A DNA stretch of 64,000 nucleotides from Ursus arctos (GCF_023065955.2 NW_026622874.1:84280917-84344916), one strand, 5' to 3'; shown: positions 1-12,559, counted from the first letter of the stretch. Notes: generated by a model not told the origin, from the letters alone. Translations and numbers: made by a program.

Positions 1-137
1 ATGGGGATTTCATCAGTTCCTCCATTTCGTCTGTGCTAATCAGTCTTTATTTTCTTGCCTTTTGTGGGGTCTGTTTTAAATCCTTCCTCCATCTTTTCAA
101 ATTATAGAGTTGAGCCTAAAGAAATATCTTAATTTTA

Positions 138-311
138 TTTATTTATCTGACAGAGAGCACAAGCAGGGGGAGCAGGAGGCAGAGGGAGAGGGAGAAACAG
201 CCCCCCCCCCCCCCGAGCAGGGAGCTTGATGCGGGGCTTGATCCCAGGACCCCGGGATCATGACCCAAGCTGAAGGCAGACGCCCAACCAACTGAGCCAC
301 CCAGGTGCCCC
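138..311 (-). mobile_element. CAN-SINE (SINEC), full length
   Basis: The element reads TTTATTTATCTGACAGAG through to CCACCCAGGTGCCCC, the reverse complement of a tRNA-derived carnivore SINE. A 19-bp target-site duplication, aagaaatatcttaatttta, flanks it at 119-137 and 312-330. A run of about 14 C lies inside the element. Confidence 0.93.
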
Positions 312-625
312 AAGAAATATCTTAATTTTAGAAAATCATCTCATTTTTTTCCATTTTCATTTTTTAAAAATTAGGTTAACTACTTAATTTTTTTCATAAA
401 GTCATGCGTTGGGGTTATTAGTTCACTTGTAAAGTCATTGATTGCTACTTTTATCTTCACTAATTCCTTCTTCTCCTTCTGTTAGTTCATTTTTTGACTT
501 GAGTAAGATGCTTTATATTCATTCTTGTTTGTCGAAAATAACTAAGACTAGAAATTTTTCCTTGAGCACTGGTTTAGCCATATCTTAAAATTTATTCTGT
601 GTATTGTTTTCACTAGTATTTTCTT

Positions 626-816
626 TTCTTTTCTTTTTAAGATTTTATTTATTTAACAGAGACAGCCAGCGAGAGAGGGAACACAAGCAGGGGGAGTGGG
701 AGAGGAAGAAGCAGGCTCCCAGCAGAGGAGCCTGATGTGGGGCTCGATCCCAGAACGCTGGGATTACGCCCTGAGCCGAAGGCAGACGCTTAACGACTGC
801 GCCACCCAGGCGCCCC
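626..816 (-). mobile_element. CAN-SINE (SINEC)
   Basis: Antisense carnivore SINE starting with AAGATTTTATTTATTT and ending GCGCCACCCAGGCGCCCC. An imperfect duplication of ttcactagtattttctt (one mismatch downstream) flanks it. The body is the 'agacagccagcgagagag' variant, repeated in several other copies in this window. Confidence 0.93.
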
Positions 817-993
817 TTCACTAATATTTTCTTGATAACCCTGCAGTTCTGGTATTTCTTCTTCAGCTCAATATTTAAGGCAGTTTTATTTGCTAGTTTT
901 GTTGTTTCTAATATGATTGCATTGTAATCCAGAAATACCATCTGTATTATTTGTACTTTTTGCAATTTAGTGATGTTTTCTTTAGTGCTATAT

Positions 994-1032
<39 letters not shown>
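994..1032 (+). repeat. (GT)n microsatellite
   Basis: About 19 uninterrupted GT dinucleotides, likely length-polymorphic. The open frame across it (CVCVCV) is repeat-encoded and not a gene. Confidence 0.97.
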
Positions 1033-1034
<2 letters not shown>

Positions 1035-2777
1035 TTTCTATGACTGTCCCATAGGTATTTGTCAAAAAGGTGTTATCTGTTTTCAAGGTAGATGGTTTTG
1101 CTTTTTTTTTTTTTTTACCCTCAGTTTTTCTGTCTTCATTTGGTTTACATGTTTTGATACTAAGGTGTGGTATGTAGGGTTCTTAGCTGTTTATATCTTT
1201 TTAGTTGGTTTCTTTTATCAGTATGAGATATCTCATTCTTTATGATGCTTTTCTGATTGAATTTTTTTAACCTGACATTAATATTGCTTTTATTTAAATT
1301 TTGTTAACATTTTTCGTCCTACAGTTGTCTTTGTACTTTCCCCCCTTCAACTTCCTGTATTGTTTTATCTCAGGACTGATTTTTGCAAAGTATTCCTTAA
1401 GTTTTTATTTTCTTAACAAACTGAAGATACTTGATTAACAAGTGAATTTAACTCATTCATATTTATTTTGATTACAGATCTTTGGGGGCTTATGCTTGGC
1501 ATCTTTTTTGTATTTCATATTAACTGCAGTTCTGAAATAATTATTTTATTGCCTTTTCTGTATCTGTTGAATGGATCAGATTTTCTTGTTTTCTCATTTT
1601 TTCCCTCTTTCCGATGGTTTGGATATTTACTGACATAATGAACCTAAATTTTAACTGCACATACACAGTAGCCAAAATTATTCAGTAATTATATCTGTTA
1701 CCCAGCAACCACATCTTTACCTCCCTATGTACACACACTGTTAACTTCTTCTTTATTCATCTAGTACGTTTCATGTTTACATCTGAAATTTCTCTTCAGA
1801 TTACCTAGTTCAGTTTTATAATCAATAGTTACATTTTCTTAATGTTTTTACTGGTTTTGGTGAAATTTTCCGGCCCCAGAAATGAGGCCCTGTGTCAGCC
1901 TTATTTTCCCTGTGACACTTCATCTATAAGTATAGCAGCTCTCTGAATTTGAGGTAGGGATGGGGCTGCTATGTGACGTGTAAATCCTGCTTCTGAATTC
2001 CTGGTCGCTTTTAATGGAGTTTTGAGGTTCTTGTACATTCTTCATGTAGACCATTCACAGTGTTTGCCTGTGGGTTATCTTCTAGTTCCTTGAATGTATT
2101 AAAGAACATGTTCCTGTTGCTATCTCATATAAGCAATATCTTGTTTGGGTTTTAAATTGTTAAAATTTTTTCTTTTCCTGTTGGTAATGAAGTGACAGGC
2201 AAGTCTGGATTTTAGCAGTGGATAGTATTATAAACGTTATAAGGTTACGTTCAGTTGCCAAATACCACACTGTAGCCGGTACAGAACCGTAAAGGCTGCA
2301 TTAGAGTTTTGTGTTCTCTATGATTTCATAGTTACATATACTTTATCTTTTTTTTGTTTGTTTGTTTCAGAAGTACTTTAGAATATTCTAGTGCCTTATT
2401 TTCCTTGTGAGAAAGGAGTATACATTATTGGTACTTCTGGAAACATTAAATTATCTGGGAGACAAAAGTTTCACACATAAAGTAATTAGACCTAGAATGT
2501 ACTTGTCTCAAATTCTTAATGTGAGGCTTTTCAGTTGCCTTCAAGAGGAATGGAAAAGATTCCAAGCCATAGATGGAATATATGTGATTTTTCAGTGCAG
2601 GTCCTCCTGAACGATAATTTGCTTGTATTACTTTAGAAAAATCAGTCACATTTGAAAAAGGCCAGATCACATAGTAAAAATATATTAGTATTAGTGATGT
2701 AGGCTAAGTCCACCAGTGGCTCAGAGAAAGAAGGTGGTAGTGAGGCCAGACTGCTAAATGAAGGAGACTCTAGAGCT

Positions 2778-2793
2778 GGGGGGGGGGGGGGGG
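2778..2793 (+). repeat. Poly-G run (16 G)
   Basis: Uninterrupted run of 16 G between CTAGAGCT and CAAGGG. Such runs are prone to length error and could stack as G-quadruplex on the coding strand. Confidence 0.9.
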
Positions 2794-3234
2794 CAAGGGT
2801 GGTGACGTGAGGTTCGGGTGGCTACTGGATACAGTACTGGTGACCTCTTTATTTCAGCATCATGCACATTGTAGGCATTTGACAAACATTGCCTTTATTT
2901 GGCCCACGGAATAGCTTCTATCTACTTAGTTTTTACATTGTGCTGGGTACTAGACCAGGACTGCCTGTACTGTATAGACAAGGAGAAAGACGCAGAGATA
3001 ACCCAGTTCTGGTGGCGGGCTAATCTAATTTCAGGACTGGAGCTCTCAACCCTTGAACAGCGTTTTCTCCTAGTGTCCTCCCTGGTCACATGGAGACATT
3101 TCACTTTATTTATCTGACAGTGGCATCTGTAAAGACGCATCAGACTCTCACAGAGACGTTCAGCTGTTACAAAAGTGTAAGGCGGTGTCGTGCTAATCAT
3201 TAAAAAATAGCCACTATTCATATAGCTTTGTATT

Positions 3235-3445
3235 TGGCGCTCTGTAAGCGGTACCATATTTAACTTTAGGATAGCCCTGCAAGGTATAGGTTTTATCCCC
3301 ATCTTACAGAGGAGACCATAGGCTCAGTCAGGTAGACACACCTTGCCCAGAGACACAAAGCTTAGAAAAGGCAGCCCTGGGATTAAAACCTGGGTCTGTC
3401 TAGCACTAAAAGTTCATATACCGTGCTGCCTCTCTGTAGTTTTAG
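3235..3445 (-). mobile_element. MIR-type SINE fragment
   Basis: The order 'ttatccccatcttacagagg', 'accttgcccagagacac', 'gggattaaaacctgggtctgtc', 'gtgctgcctct' is the antisense layout of the ancient mammalian MIR element. It is heavily diverged. Confidence 0.7.
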
Positions 3446-4233
3446 AGATTGGGTATATCTTCACCAGTTTAAGGCATTTCCATCAGTTTGTTTACTTATT
3501 TAATCTCTTCTAAGAGTCTAGAAATCCACTGTTCATAGTTTCTAGTTGTTCATACGCTAGACAAATGGCTATTTCTCAGATTTGCTTAAGACAGGAGATC
3601 TAAGTTGTTTCTCCAGTTTTGATTAGTTTCATGGATTTCATTCTATAGTATTTGTATTGACTTCCCCATTCTGAGTTTGTCCTATTTGACCCAGACTTTA
3701 CATTTCAACAACAAAAAATGCTGTTAACTTTGCCTTTTTGTAAAGAAACGGTCAGATTGTTTTCTACCCTTTCTGTCTGTTCTTGTGTTGTCTTTCAAAG
3801 ATGAAGATTAGGCACCAAACACATTACAAATGAGGCAGATTAAGAATAGTTTCCAGGGAATTGAGGATCCTTTTAGGATGACCAAAACTTGATTCAGCAC
3901 TTTTGCTCTTTTAGCTGTTGTGAGTTCCATAGTTGTATAATCAGTGCTTGTTCTCTGGTCAGAATAATATGGGCCAGAGCTGGTGAGCAGGAGCCATCAT
4001 CCAGACCAGGGGATGCCAGTGGCATCCATGCCCTTGTCGGAGGGGTAGTTGCAGAAGTAAAATTGGACTCTCTCCTAAGAAAACCTGAGCCTGTGAATGA
4101 GGATATCCTCGCACACTTGAACTTCTGTTCCTTTAGGGTTGTTTTTCTTAGTGCCTTTTTACTTAGATGGCTTACTGTGGAGGTACACTTTACTGGCTAA
4201 TCTTTTCCACCCCTTTTCTTTTGTTGGGATTAG

Positions 4234-4351
4234 TGCCAGAACAGATAAAGCCCAGTGTAAGCCAGCCTCAGCCTGCCAACTCTAATAACGGCACTTCCAC
4301 AGCAACCAGCACTAATAATAATGCCAAGCGAGCCACAGCCAACAATCCGCT

Positions 4352-4391
<40 letters not shown>

Positions 4392-4672
4392 ACAGCCGCC
4401 ACAGCAGCCACAGCCACCACAGCCGCCACAGCAGCCGCCACAGCAGCCGCCGCAGCCAGCACAGGCCTTGCCTCGGTATCCGCGAGAAGTACCACCACGA
4501 TTTCGCCACCAGGAACACAAACAGCTTCTAAAGAGGGGTCAGCATTTTCCTGTCATAGCAGCAAACCTGGGATCTGCTGTTAAAGTGTTAAGCAGCCAGT
4601 CAGAAAGCAGTGCTTTAACAAATCAACAGCCACAAAATAACGGAGAGGTGCAGAACAGCAAAAACCAGTCAG
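4234..4672 (+). CDS. TNRC6A: TNRC6A exon (local exon 1): Gln/Pro-rich N-terminal exon, carries a +1 frameshift
   Basis: This is the first coding exon visible of TNRC6A/GW182, the miRNA-silencing scaffold of P-bodies. The acceptor is TTAG at 4230-4233 and the exon enters mid-codon (G|TG). It reads [20 protein letters not shown] and on to KRATANN, then the Gln/Pro tract, then [20 protein letters not shown] and [11 protein letters not shown], matching the human N-terminus as I recall it. The donor is CAG|gtgaga at 4673, leaving one base of an Asp codon that the next exon completes. The frame before 4350 and the frame from 4354 onward differ by one base because of an extra T at 4351. Read literally, the product runs through poly-Ala/Thr (GCA frame) to a stop at 4581-4583. 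Identity is certain; whether this allele is functional is not. Confidence 0.93.
4351..4351 (+). other. TNRC6A: Single-base insertion (T) causing frameshift in TNRC6A
   Basis: The sequence reads AACAATCCGC-T-AGCAGCAG. Dropping the T restores Asn-Asn-Pro-Gln-Gln-Gln and joins both halves of the exon in one frame. With the T, the CAG-repeat frame begins with TAG at 4351-4353 and the upstream frame reads the repeat as GCA (Ala). The T also creates GCTAGC. It sits directly against a pure CAG run, where consensus errors and real slippage indels are both common. Confidence 0.9.
4354..4389 (+). repeat. TNRC6A: (CAG)12 trinucleotide repeat in TNRC6A
   Basis: Twelve uninterrupted CAG codons encode poly-Gln in the correct frame. 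They are followed to about 4464 by mixed CAG/CCA/CCG codons giving a Gln/Pro tract. This is the trinucleotide repeat behind the name 'trinucleotide repeat containing 6A'. The tract is expected to vary in length between individuals. Confidence 0.95.
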
Positions 4673-4964
4673 GTGAGAGAAGGCATTTCTTACGAGACTC
4701 CAACCGTCCTCATTAGCGCAGCAAGTTGATACATTCATGGCTTTTTGGGGATGTATTTGTGTCCGTCAGTACCTGCGTTGCAAAATAAGAGTTCTGTGCA
4801 GGGAGTTATGAATGGGGGAATCCTGAAATGTTTCCTGTAAGCTGACTGCCCATCCTACTCTTTAAATGATTATTTTAGTCACCCTCCCTCCAGGTTCTAC
4901 CCATTTTCATTAGCAGCTTATAGCTTAAATCGATAAGACTACAGCTAAAATTGAGCACTGCCCC

Positions 4965-5345
4965 CCTAAGCATATGTGCTAAGCAGTTGTACATATTATT
5001 GCAATGAATCCTCAACAGCCCTATGAGGCCCGAGTTATTCTTTTTTTTTTTTTTTTTTTAAAGATTTTATTTATTTATTCAACAGAGATGGAGACAGCCA
5101 GCGAGAGAGGGAACACAAGCAGGGGGAGTGGGAGAGGAAGAAGCAGGCTCATAGCGGAGGAGCCTGATGCGGGGCTCGATCCCATAACGCCAGGATCACA
5201 CCCTGAGCCGAAGGCAGACGCTTAACCGCTATGCCACCCAGGCGCCCCAGGCCCGAGTTATTCTTATCATCACTTTTCAGTAGAGGAAACTAAGGCACCA
5301 AGACTTTCGATCACTTGCCCATGATCGCTCGGTTACGCTGTGCTA
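4965..5345 (-). mobile_element. MIR fragment split by a CAN-SINE
   Basis: An antisense MIR runs from 'gtgctaagcagttgtacat' through 'cctatgaggcccgagttattc', is interrupted at 5043-5248, and resumes with 'tcatcacttttcagtagagg'. The interruption dates the CAN-SINE as younger. Confidence 0.75.
5043..5248 (-). mobile_element. CAN-SINE (SINEC), full length, inside a MIR
   Basis: Antisense carnivore SINE with a long T-rich head, the 'gacagccagcgagagaggg' body and a terminal GCCACCCAGGCGCCCC. The target-site duplication aggcccgagttattctt occurs at 5026-5042 and 5249-5265. Confidence 0.95.
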
Positions 5346-5632
5346 GAGAAAGACCACGGCACATGGAAATGGTGTTCAGAGAGCACGTGCATTCAGTGAT
5401 GGCCACAGAAGGGCCTTTCTGAGCTCCATAATGATGGGGAGGCAGACAATGTATGTGATTACAGTTTCTCAAAGGCCAGTTTGTTTCAGTATGTTCTGAT
5501 AGGCTCTGATGGTTTGTTAGTCCATTCATTCCTCAAACTATTTTGAAGCATTTACTACAAGCCAGATAGAGAATTGAAGAGAATCAGGGTTCCCACGCAT
5601 GAAAACACTAGCATATACTGGTTATGAACAAA

Positions 5633-5745
5633 GTCTCTAGAGCCAAATGCACCAGGTTTTTAAATCCTGGCTCCACATATACCAGCGTTTGTGACCTTGG
5701 GCACGTTACTTAATTGCTCCATGGGTCTGCGTCTCATCCGAGCAG
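5633..5745 (+). mobile_element. MIR fragment
   Basis: The sense-strand MIR core is recognisable as 'aaatcctggctccacatata' followed by 'gtgaccttgggcacgttact'. It is diverged and truncated. Confidence 0.75.
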
Positions 5746-6034
5746 CCATTGCTAACTGTCCCAGCAAGAGTTACTCTCTGTCTCTGTGCTCTCTTATATG
5801 TATTAGGAACTCCTCTGTCCATGCTGTTATGGTACTGCACAGCTAGCAAGTCGCAGAGCTGGCATTACATCAAGATCTTTCTGACTCCAAAGCTGTGCTT
5901 GTAACAGGCTTGCTGTACTTGGGCACCATGCTGGGTGTGGTAGGTAAGGAGGAAGAGGACACAAATGTGATTTTTCTAGCATGGGTAATTAGAGCAGCAC
6001 ATTATTATTGGAATGGATACAAACTTAAGTTATG

Positions 6035-6235
6035 ACCCTGAGTTAATACTAACCCCCCTAGCCACTTACTACCTTATGTGGGCTTGACCAAATCACTTAA
6101 CTTACCTCGACCCTCTCCTAAACTGTAAAGTATGGATATTAGTGCCCAACCTATATGGTTGCTTTGAGTATTAAATTATGTGATGTGTTTAAGCACGTAG
6201 CTTAGCACCTGATATTTAGGTACTGAATGAATTAT
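6035..6235 (+). mobile_element. MIR fragment
   Basis: Sense-oriented MIR signature: 'cttgaccaaatcacttaact', 'taaactgtaaagtatgga', 'ggttgctttgagtattaaat' and 'agcacgtagcttagcacctg'. Confidence 0.75.
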
Positions 6236-7967
6236 ATTCCCTCAGACTTTTGCAGAAGGACCCGTACTTTTCAGGAAGAAGAGTCTGGTTTAGACATATT
6301 ACATGTAACACCAAGCAGTTAATTTGGCTTGAAGTTCATCTGAGAAATGAGGTTGGAAGCAGATATAGTGAGTCATCGGTATGTTGTTTTTTTTTTTTTT
6401 TTTAATGTGATCAAAGCCTTAGGAGAGGCTACTTGCACAGAGAATGCTTGAGTACCTACCTATTACAAGCTAAACAGTGGTGGTATCACACTTAACAAAA
6501 TGAACAGGGAAGTGGGCTTGTAAATTTAGAAAATGGTATGTTGAGTACCATTTTCAAAATTTGGGAACAAAGGTGTTTTTGAAATGGAAACAATAGGAGT
6601 GTAAGAATGTTTCTCACAAATGGGTATGGGTCAGAAATTCCAAAAGTATTAAAGGTGTGCATTCAGATGAAAAGAAGGCCTATGTGAGCATAGAAGAAGT
6701 CTTCCAGCAAAGGCTGAGAAGGACAAATACCCACCTTGTTCCACAGAGGACTTGACGAAGGGGCGCCGCGTTCATGTGGAGGTGGGAATAGAAGCCAGGA
6801 GGGCACAGCAGTCTCTGCCCGAGGTCTGGAATTGATGTGGATGACCAAGGCAGAGCACTGTGCAGGAAAACCAGATCTGTGCTTTTGTCTTTTTTAAAAA
6901 CATTTGTGAATCCCCACTTACCAGCATAGGTCACATATTTACATTAAAATATCTGTGTAAGTGCTACTAGGAGTAGTAGCAACTTCAGCCCATAAGAGAC
7001 CATCAGGTGTCTGTGAACTAGGGAGGGCTTCTTAGACCGTTAGGTCTGCCCTGGCCTCTGAGGTTATTTACAACAGTGATGATCACAGTGGTCCGGCGAC
7101 TAACCCTCATGGGGTGTTCGCTGCCGCACACACGCTATGTTAACACATTCCGTCCTAACCTTACAGACCAGAGATCAGTGAAGAGCAGTGTCATGTACGT
7201 TACACACAGCATGAGGAGTAGTCTGCAAACACAAAAGTTGCGTGTTGTGAATCAGAGGTAGTTCAGAACTATGTGAACATAATCTGAACTGTTTTTATGT
7301 TGGTATTTCTGTTTCACTTTTTTGTTTCCTGAGCAAATACAGTTAAAGGAGTAGATTTGACGTGTAGGTCAATACATACAATAAATATGCACACAAAAGT
7401 TTACTTAAAGTTTTTGTGGTAAAAGTGAGGGGTACAGTGCTGGATACACTTCCCTTGTCCTCACATAATTCAGTTCTTGTTCATTCAGTGCAATCAGGGA
7501 GCAGGGATAGTCCCTAGATGAGAATATACTTTATAAATCAGAGAACCTAAGCTGAGCACCTTCAGGCCAGCAGGTAAGTGAAGTAGCAGATGAAAAGGAG
7601 TGATGGGGGCAGGGGTAAATATATTGGCTTTGTACCCCACCTGAATGCCTTTACAAGCCTGTAGAACCCTGCTCTGGTCAAACGAGACAGCTCTGTGGGC
7701 TCAGCTGCCAGTTTGTGGCTATACCTCAGACACTAAGTGATGCTTTCAGTCAACATCAAGACTTCTCTTGGGCAGTTGATTTCTTAGAGCCTTAGGGTGT
7801 TGGGCTCTGCTACTGCCCACATAACTCTCGAAGCTGGGGGACTTACAGGGCTTCATGTAATAGAGGGTCTGAAGGCGGGTGGGGGGGTGGCAATCATATA
7901 CCTAACAGGGCTGGCAGCAGTATTGTTCTTATGGTCCAGAGTATTCCAGCACACATTTTATCATCCA

Positions 7968-8275
7968 GCTGACATGTACCACGAAGCTAAAAGAATAGAG
8001 AAACAAATACCCATATACTCTGCACCCAGGTCCAGCAGTTAGTGTTTTCCCATCTTGACTTCACACACATAGCTCCTTTCCACTCCTTCCTTCACCTTCC
8101 TCCTCAACCGGACATGTACACCTTCCCCATCATATGTACATACATATGCACACATATGTACATTCATTATATTTCACCTTTAATACTTCCACAGGAAATC
8201 CCCTGAGAATAAGGATAGCCTCCTGTACAACCATGATACTACGATCCACCCTTAGGCAAAAGGGGAGGCACATTC
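7968..8275. mobile_element. Possible LINE 3' fragment
   Basis: Text such as 'caaatacccatatactctgc' and 'ctgagaataaggatagcctc' resembles a common mammalian LINE 3' sequence. This rests on recollection only; the family is not assigned. Confidence 0.4.
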
Positions 8276-9301
8276 AGCCGATCTTGTAATAGGTAGTTTG
8301 TGTTCACATTTCCACTGGTTGTCCCAAGAATGTCATTGTTTGTTTATAGTATGATACCATTTATATAAAATGTAAAGCTTCTGTGTTGCTTAGGGATGAG
8401 TTCAGATTTGAGGGTCCCCGCTCAGTGACCCACTGTGGAAGGAAGATGTGATCAGAGAAGGGGTACACAGGAGTTTTCTCTATTAGTGTATTTCTTAAGG
8501 GGAGGAGTATGTGGGTATTGTCTGTATTAATCTTTATAGCCTTTACTACGTTTGAATTTTTCTTTTCTTTTTTTTTAAAAGAACCTCAAGGACATTTGAG
8601 CTGTAATGGTGAATGACCAAGAAATGGGGCTGTTTTAATGGGGAAAAAAATGTTAAAGAAACATTTAAAGATGAAAATGTTGTCCATCTGCCTATGCTCT
8701 TTACTGTGTTTTCAGTGTGGGATCTATCCTTCCTGTCCTGGAAGTTCCAGTTCTTACTCTCTACTTGTACCCCTTCCCCCTTGGTCTGTAAACATAGTTA
8801 CGTTTGTATCATCTTTCTTAAGAAAAAAAATTAAACCCCAGTCTCTTGAGGACATTATAGACTTTCTCTCCTCCCCCTTCTTACAGAATAGTCTATGTTT
8901 GCAGTCCCTAATACATGACTTCAGTCCTCTGTAATCTGGCTCCTGCTCACTTGACTAAAATAGCTCTTACTAAGGTCATTGGTCTTCCGAATGTCAAATC
9001 CAGGCTTAGTGATTTTCAGTTGTAGCTGTGGTGAAAAAAACAACAACAGGCTTTTCCGTTTCATCTTCATAGACAGTGACTTTTTTTTATTGTTGATCAC
9101 TTCCTCTTCCTTAAAGCTCTTTCATTCTTTCTCTTTTCTTTGACCAGTTTTCAGATTTTATTCCCTCCTGCAGCTTTGCTTCAGATCTCTCCCGAGTTTT
9201 AGGTTCATGCCTTCCGATGTCTTCAGCTGATGTCGGGCCCCTTAAGCTCCACACATCCAAAATTGAACTCCTCGTCTTGCCACATACCAGTGTCATTTTC
9301 T

Positions 9302-9493
9302 TTTTTTTTTTTTTTAAGATTTTATTTATTTGACAGAGACAGCCAGCAAGAGAGGGAACATAAGCAGGGGGAGTGGGAGAGGTAGAAGCAGGCTCATAGC
9401 AGAGGAGCCTGATGTGGGGCTCGATCCCATAACGCTGGGATCACGCCCTGAGCTGAAGGCAGACGCTTAACGGCTGCGCCACCCAGGCGCCCC
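9302..9493 (-). mobile_element. CAN-SINE (SINEC), full length
   Basis: Antisense carnivore SINE from the T-run to GCGCCACCCAGGCGCCCC. It is flanked by accagtgtcattttc at 9286-9300 and 9494-9508, a clean target-site duplication. Confidence 0.95.
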
Positions 9494-9838
9494 ACCAGTG
9501 TCATTTTCTGAGTTCTGTTGCTCAAAAGGTAGGCACACCCAGTCACCACCCATCTAGAAATCTTAAAATCATGTTTGGCCATCTCCATGTCTCACAGGCC
9601 ACTGGTTCACCCCCATGTCCTGCTGATTTCAATTCCAAAACGTCTCTCAGCTCTGCTCTCTTGTGTGCACGGCCATCAGCACGGCCCTAGTGGAGGCCCT
9701 CACCATCCGGTGTAGAGCAGCAGCCCTTAGATTGTCTGTTATGGCTGTCTCCCCACCATCCTGACCTCATCTCTCAGACCAGAGACCAGTCATGATCCAT
9801 GCATTGCATTTGATTGGTAGTATTACTTTTGTCGTCTT

Positions 9839-10043
9839 TAATCTAGAACAGAGGATGGCTTGCAGCCCATTTCAGTCTGGTTTTATTGGAAGACTGCCAC
9901 GCCCACTCATTTACATGTTGTCTCTGGCTGCTTTCAGGCGACAATGGCAGAGTGGTTGCCACAGAGACCATCTGGCTGCCAAAACTGAAAATATTCACTA
10001 ATTGGGCCTTTACAGAAGAAGTTTGCCAGCCCCTGGACTAGAG
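9839..10043 (+). mobile_element. Diverged DNA-transposon-like repeat, copy 1
   Basis: The phrases 'gttttattggaagactgcca', 'ttacatgttgtctctggctg' and 'tttgccagcccctggac' are shared, with divergence and in the same orientation, with the element at 31465-31690. They look like the common mammalian non-autonomous element that ends in TTTGCCGACCCCTG. The family name is left open. Confidence 0.6.
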
Positions 10044-12559
10044 ACCGGAATAACTGAAAGAAACATTTGACCTTTGTCACCGAGTGCTGTTTGAAATTGT
10101 GCATGTCAGGTTCTCGCATATTCTCAAGTGATAACATGTCATATTTCTCAGAAATACTCTAAAACCCGAGTACATTTACTTCTGAAGACTTTGCCCTTCT
10201 GGTGACAAGGAAAAGTCTTTAAGGCAGAAGGCACGTATTTAACTATTTTGTTTGTTACATGCTGTATATTTAATAAGAAAAACAAATGAATTTTCCTGGA
10301 CTTAAATTCTTTCTGAGCAGATTATACTGTTTCTTTACAAATCACTTGAATTATCACAAGTCTTCGCTCTGCCCCCACATAGCCCTTTGATCTTTGTGAA
10401 TAGGTGCCGTGAAGTGCACTGTTCTTTCTGAGGTGAGGTGCTAGAGCTGCTCCAGTTCTCCTGTGTGAAAGTGGGAGCTGATGGTATGATTTTGGATTTC
10501 CAGTGTTCTTTAGTAAGGCACAGTCTTCCAAATCTTCATTTGCCTACATCAGTGCAGTGTGTAAAAATTTGTATTTTGCACCACACTCCGTAAAACTCAG
10601 CTGCCCCCTTTCCTCCTACCAGCTCGGGGCTTCACAGTCTTACTGTTTTTCCCTGGAAAAACTTAACAGGATTGTTAATTATGTTCCTCTGTGTTTATCC
10701 TCTGGATCATTCGTGATGATGGGTTTGGCTTCCTGTCTGTAAGGGAAACATTAAAATTCACTTCTCCCAATTCTGAAAGAGTCTCTGTCTCTGTGAAATG
10801 TTTTAGTTGCACTTGCTGAGGAGTCCTCTTCTTTTCACAGCTCTGGTTAGACTGGGATCTCCCCACCTCTGTCTGAGCTATACATTTTTCATAACCAAAA
10901 GATCTTTGGTAAATGTAGTTTTTGATACAGCCTTTTAATTTTGGTTTTTGAAAGTATCAAGTAGTTTTTAGATTAAAAATGAAATTTTAGCCAATAAATG
11001 CTGACGGTGTCTCTCATTTTCCTAAAATACATAGGAATATATAGCAAAAGACAAATTTAGACCATCCTCGCCCTCTCCAAACAAGGTCATGACCAGATGC
11101 TGAGAGAAATTTTTACTAACATTAAAGGTGATAGAGTTTGGTTTGCAGAATGGATCCTACTATTTGCTGGGGTTTTTTTTGTTTGTTTGTTTCCTTGCTT
11201 TTGATGTATTCTGACATAAATGACTTCACATTTTGGGTAAGTAGTCAAATCTGTGTCATTTCTTTTGTGGTGTCTTTGCTTTTATGCATAAAAAATTCTC
11301 ATTCACTGGTAACTTCATGGTTTCATCTTTTAACACATTAGTCAGATGAAATTATTTTTGATAAATTTTCTGATTTTAAGAAATCTTTTAAAAGTATCAA
11401 ATATTCCTTTTCTCCTACTGATTTAAAATACTAATGTTTGACAAACACTTGGGTCTGTCCCTGGCTTCCTTGTGCCGTTCAGCTGAAGTTTAGCTACTCT
11501 GGCAGTGGGCACTGGTTAGCTGTCGCATAACTCTGCAGCTCCCCCCACCCCCACCCCACCACTGAAGTTTTCTTTCTCGCTCTCATGTTTTATGTGGATT
11601 TTTAAATCACTTTAACCAGGTTACAGACTCTTGTTAGCAATTTCTTATAATTAAATTCTAAGAAAGAATATTATTCTATCTTCCTATTCAGGAACAAGTT
11701 TCTGTACTTAATCGAGTTGTCTTCAGTGGCCTGCAATAAAATGTAATCATGTATGACTTTAAATATTTCTGTTAGCTTTATTCCAAGTTGCTTTATAGTT
11801 TTTGTGGCTGTTGGAGTTAGGATCTTTTCTCAATCACATTTTCTTGTCCACTACTTCTGACATACAGGAAAACTATTGCTTTTTACATGTTACCCTATTT
11901 TGTTTCTTTTCTGCTATGCTTACCTTTTTTCTGGGTCCTCTTCCATCGGTCAGTACTTCCAGCACAAGGCAGAGTATTAGTGTTGAGGACAAGTACCCTG
12001 CCTTTGCCCTGTCGGTATGAGAATGCTTCTGCTGTTGCACTGTTAAATTCCGGGTCTGTCCTTTCGTGTTCAGCCTAGGTCGTTTTGTCTGACATTCCCA
12101 ATCTTGCTTTGTTACTCCTGCGGGGTGGAAGTGGCAGGAAACAGTGGCGAGTGTGAGAAAACAAACAGTGGCAACAGGTACTTTTACTCATGTCTTTGAG
12201 GTGATGATGATGGTGATGGTTGCTTGATTGTTAGATCTGGAGAAAAGTGGTTGGATTTGGGGCTTGGTGGTGTTTGGGATTTGCCATGCACAGTAAATGA
12301 GCAAGAATAAATCTTAGGTTTTAGGAAACTTACTGAGATGAAGAAAACCATAAAGAAACAGTATTTTTTTTTCCCATTTGGGAAGAGGCATCTGTGGGGG
12401 GATAATCCAGGAGTTAGCGTTCTGTTTGAGATCTTTAAGTAGAGATTTAAAGTAAGCAAGTTGTATGATTTCTCATTTTGCTCCTCATGAGGTAGACGTG
12501 GTGGGGTGAAAAATGTGCTTTGAAAAAAATCACGAGAGTCGTCAATATGTATTAATTAG

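Larger units (their letters stand above)
1..4233. other. TNRC6A: TNRC6A intron (3' part), upstream of first exon in window
   Basis: This is intronic sequence ending in a pyrimidine-rich stretch and TAG at 4231-4233. No exon matching the Lys-rich N-terminus of the human protein is visible, so the start codon and earlier exons lie upstream of the window. Contents are two CAN-SINEs, a GT microsatellite, a 16-base G run and a MIR fragment. AT-rich sequence at about 850-2150 resembles an old antisense LINE, but I cannot classify it firmly. Confidence 0.8.

Noticed and set aside
2899..3302. Open frames of 72 and 126 residues
   Set aside because: Intronic, overlap a MIR fragment, no splice-compatible borders or similarity.
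1..4233. Pathogenic-type TTTTA/TTTCA pentanucleotide array known from human TNRC6A intronic expansion disease
   Set aside because: No such pentanucleotide array is present in the part of the upstream intron contained here.
4268..4583. Open frames of poly-Ala/Thr (plus) and poly-Ala/Leu (minus) over the CAG tract
   Set aside because: They are other frames of the TNRC6A Gln/Pro repeat; the plus one is the frameshift product, with no homologue.
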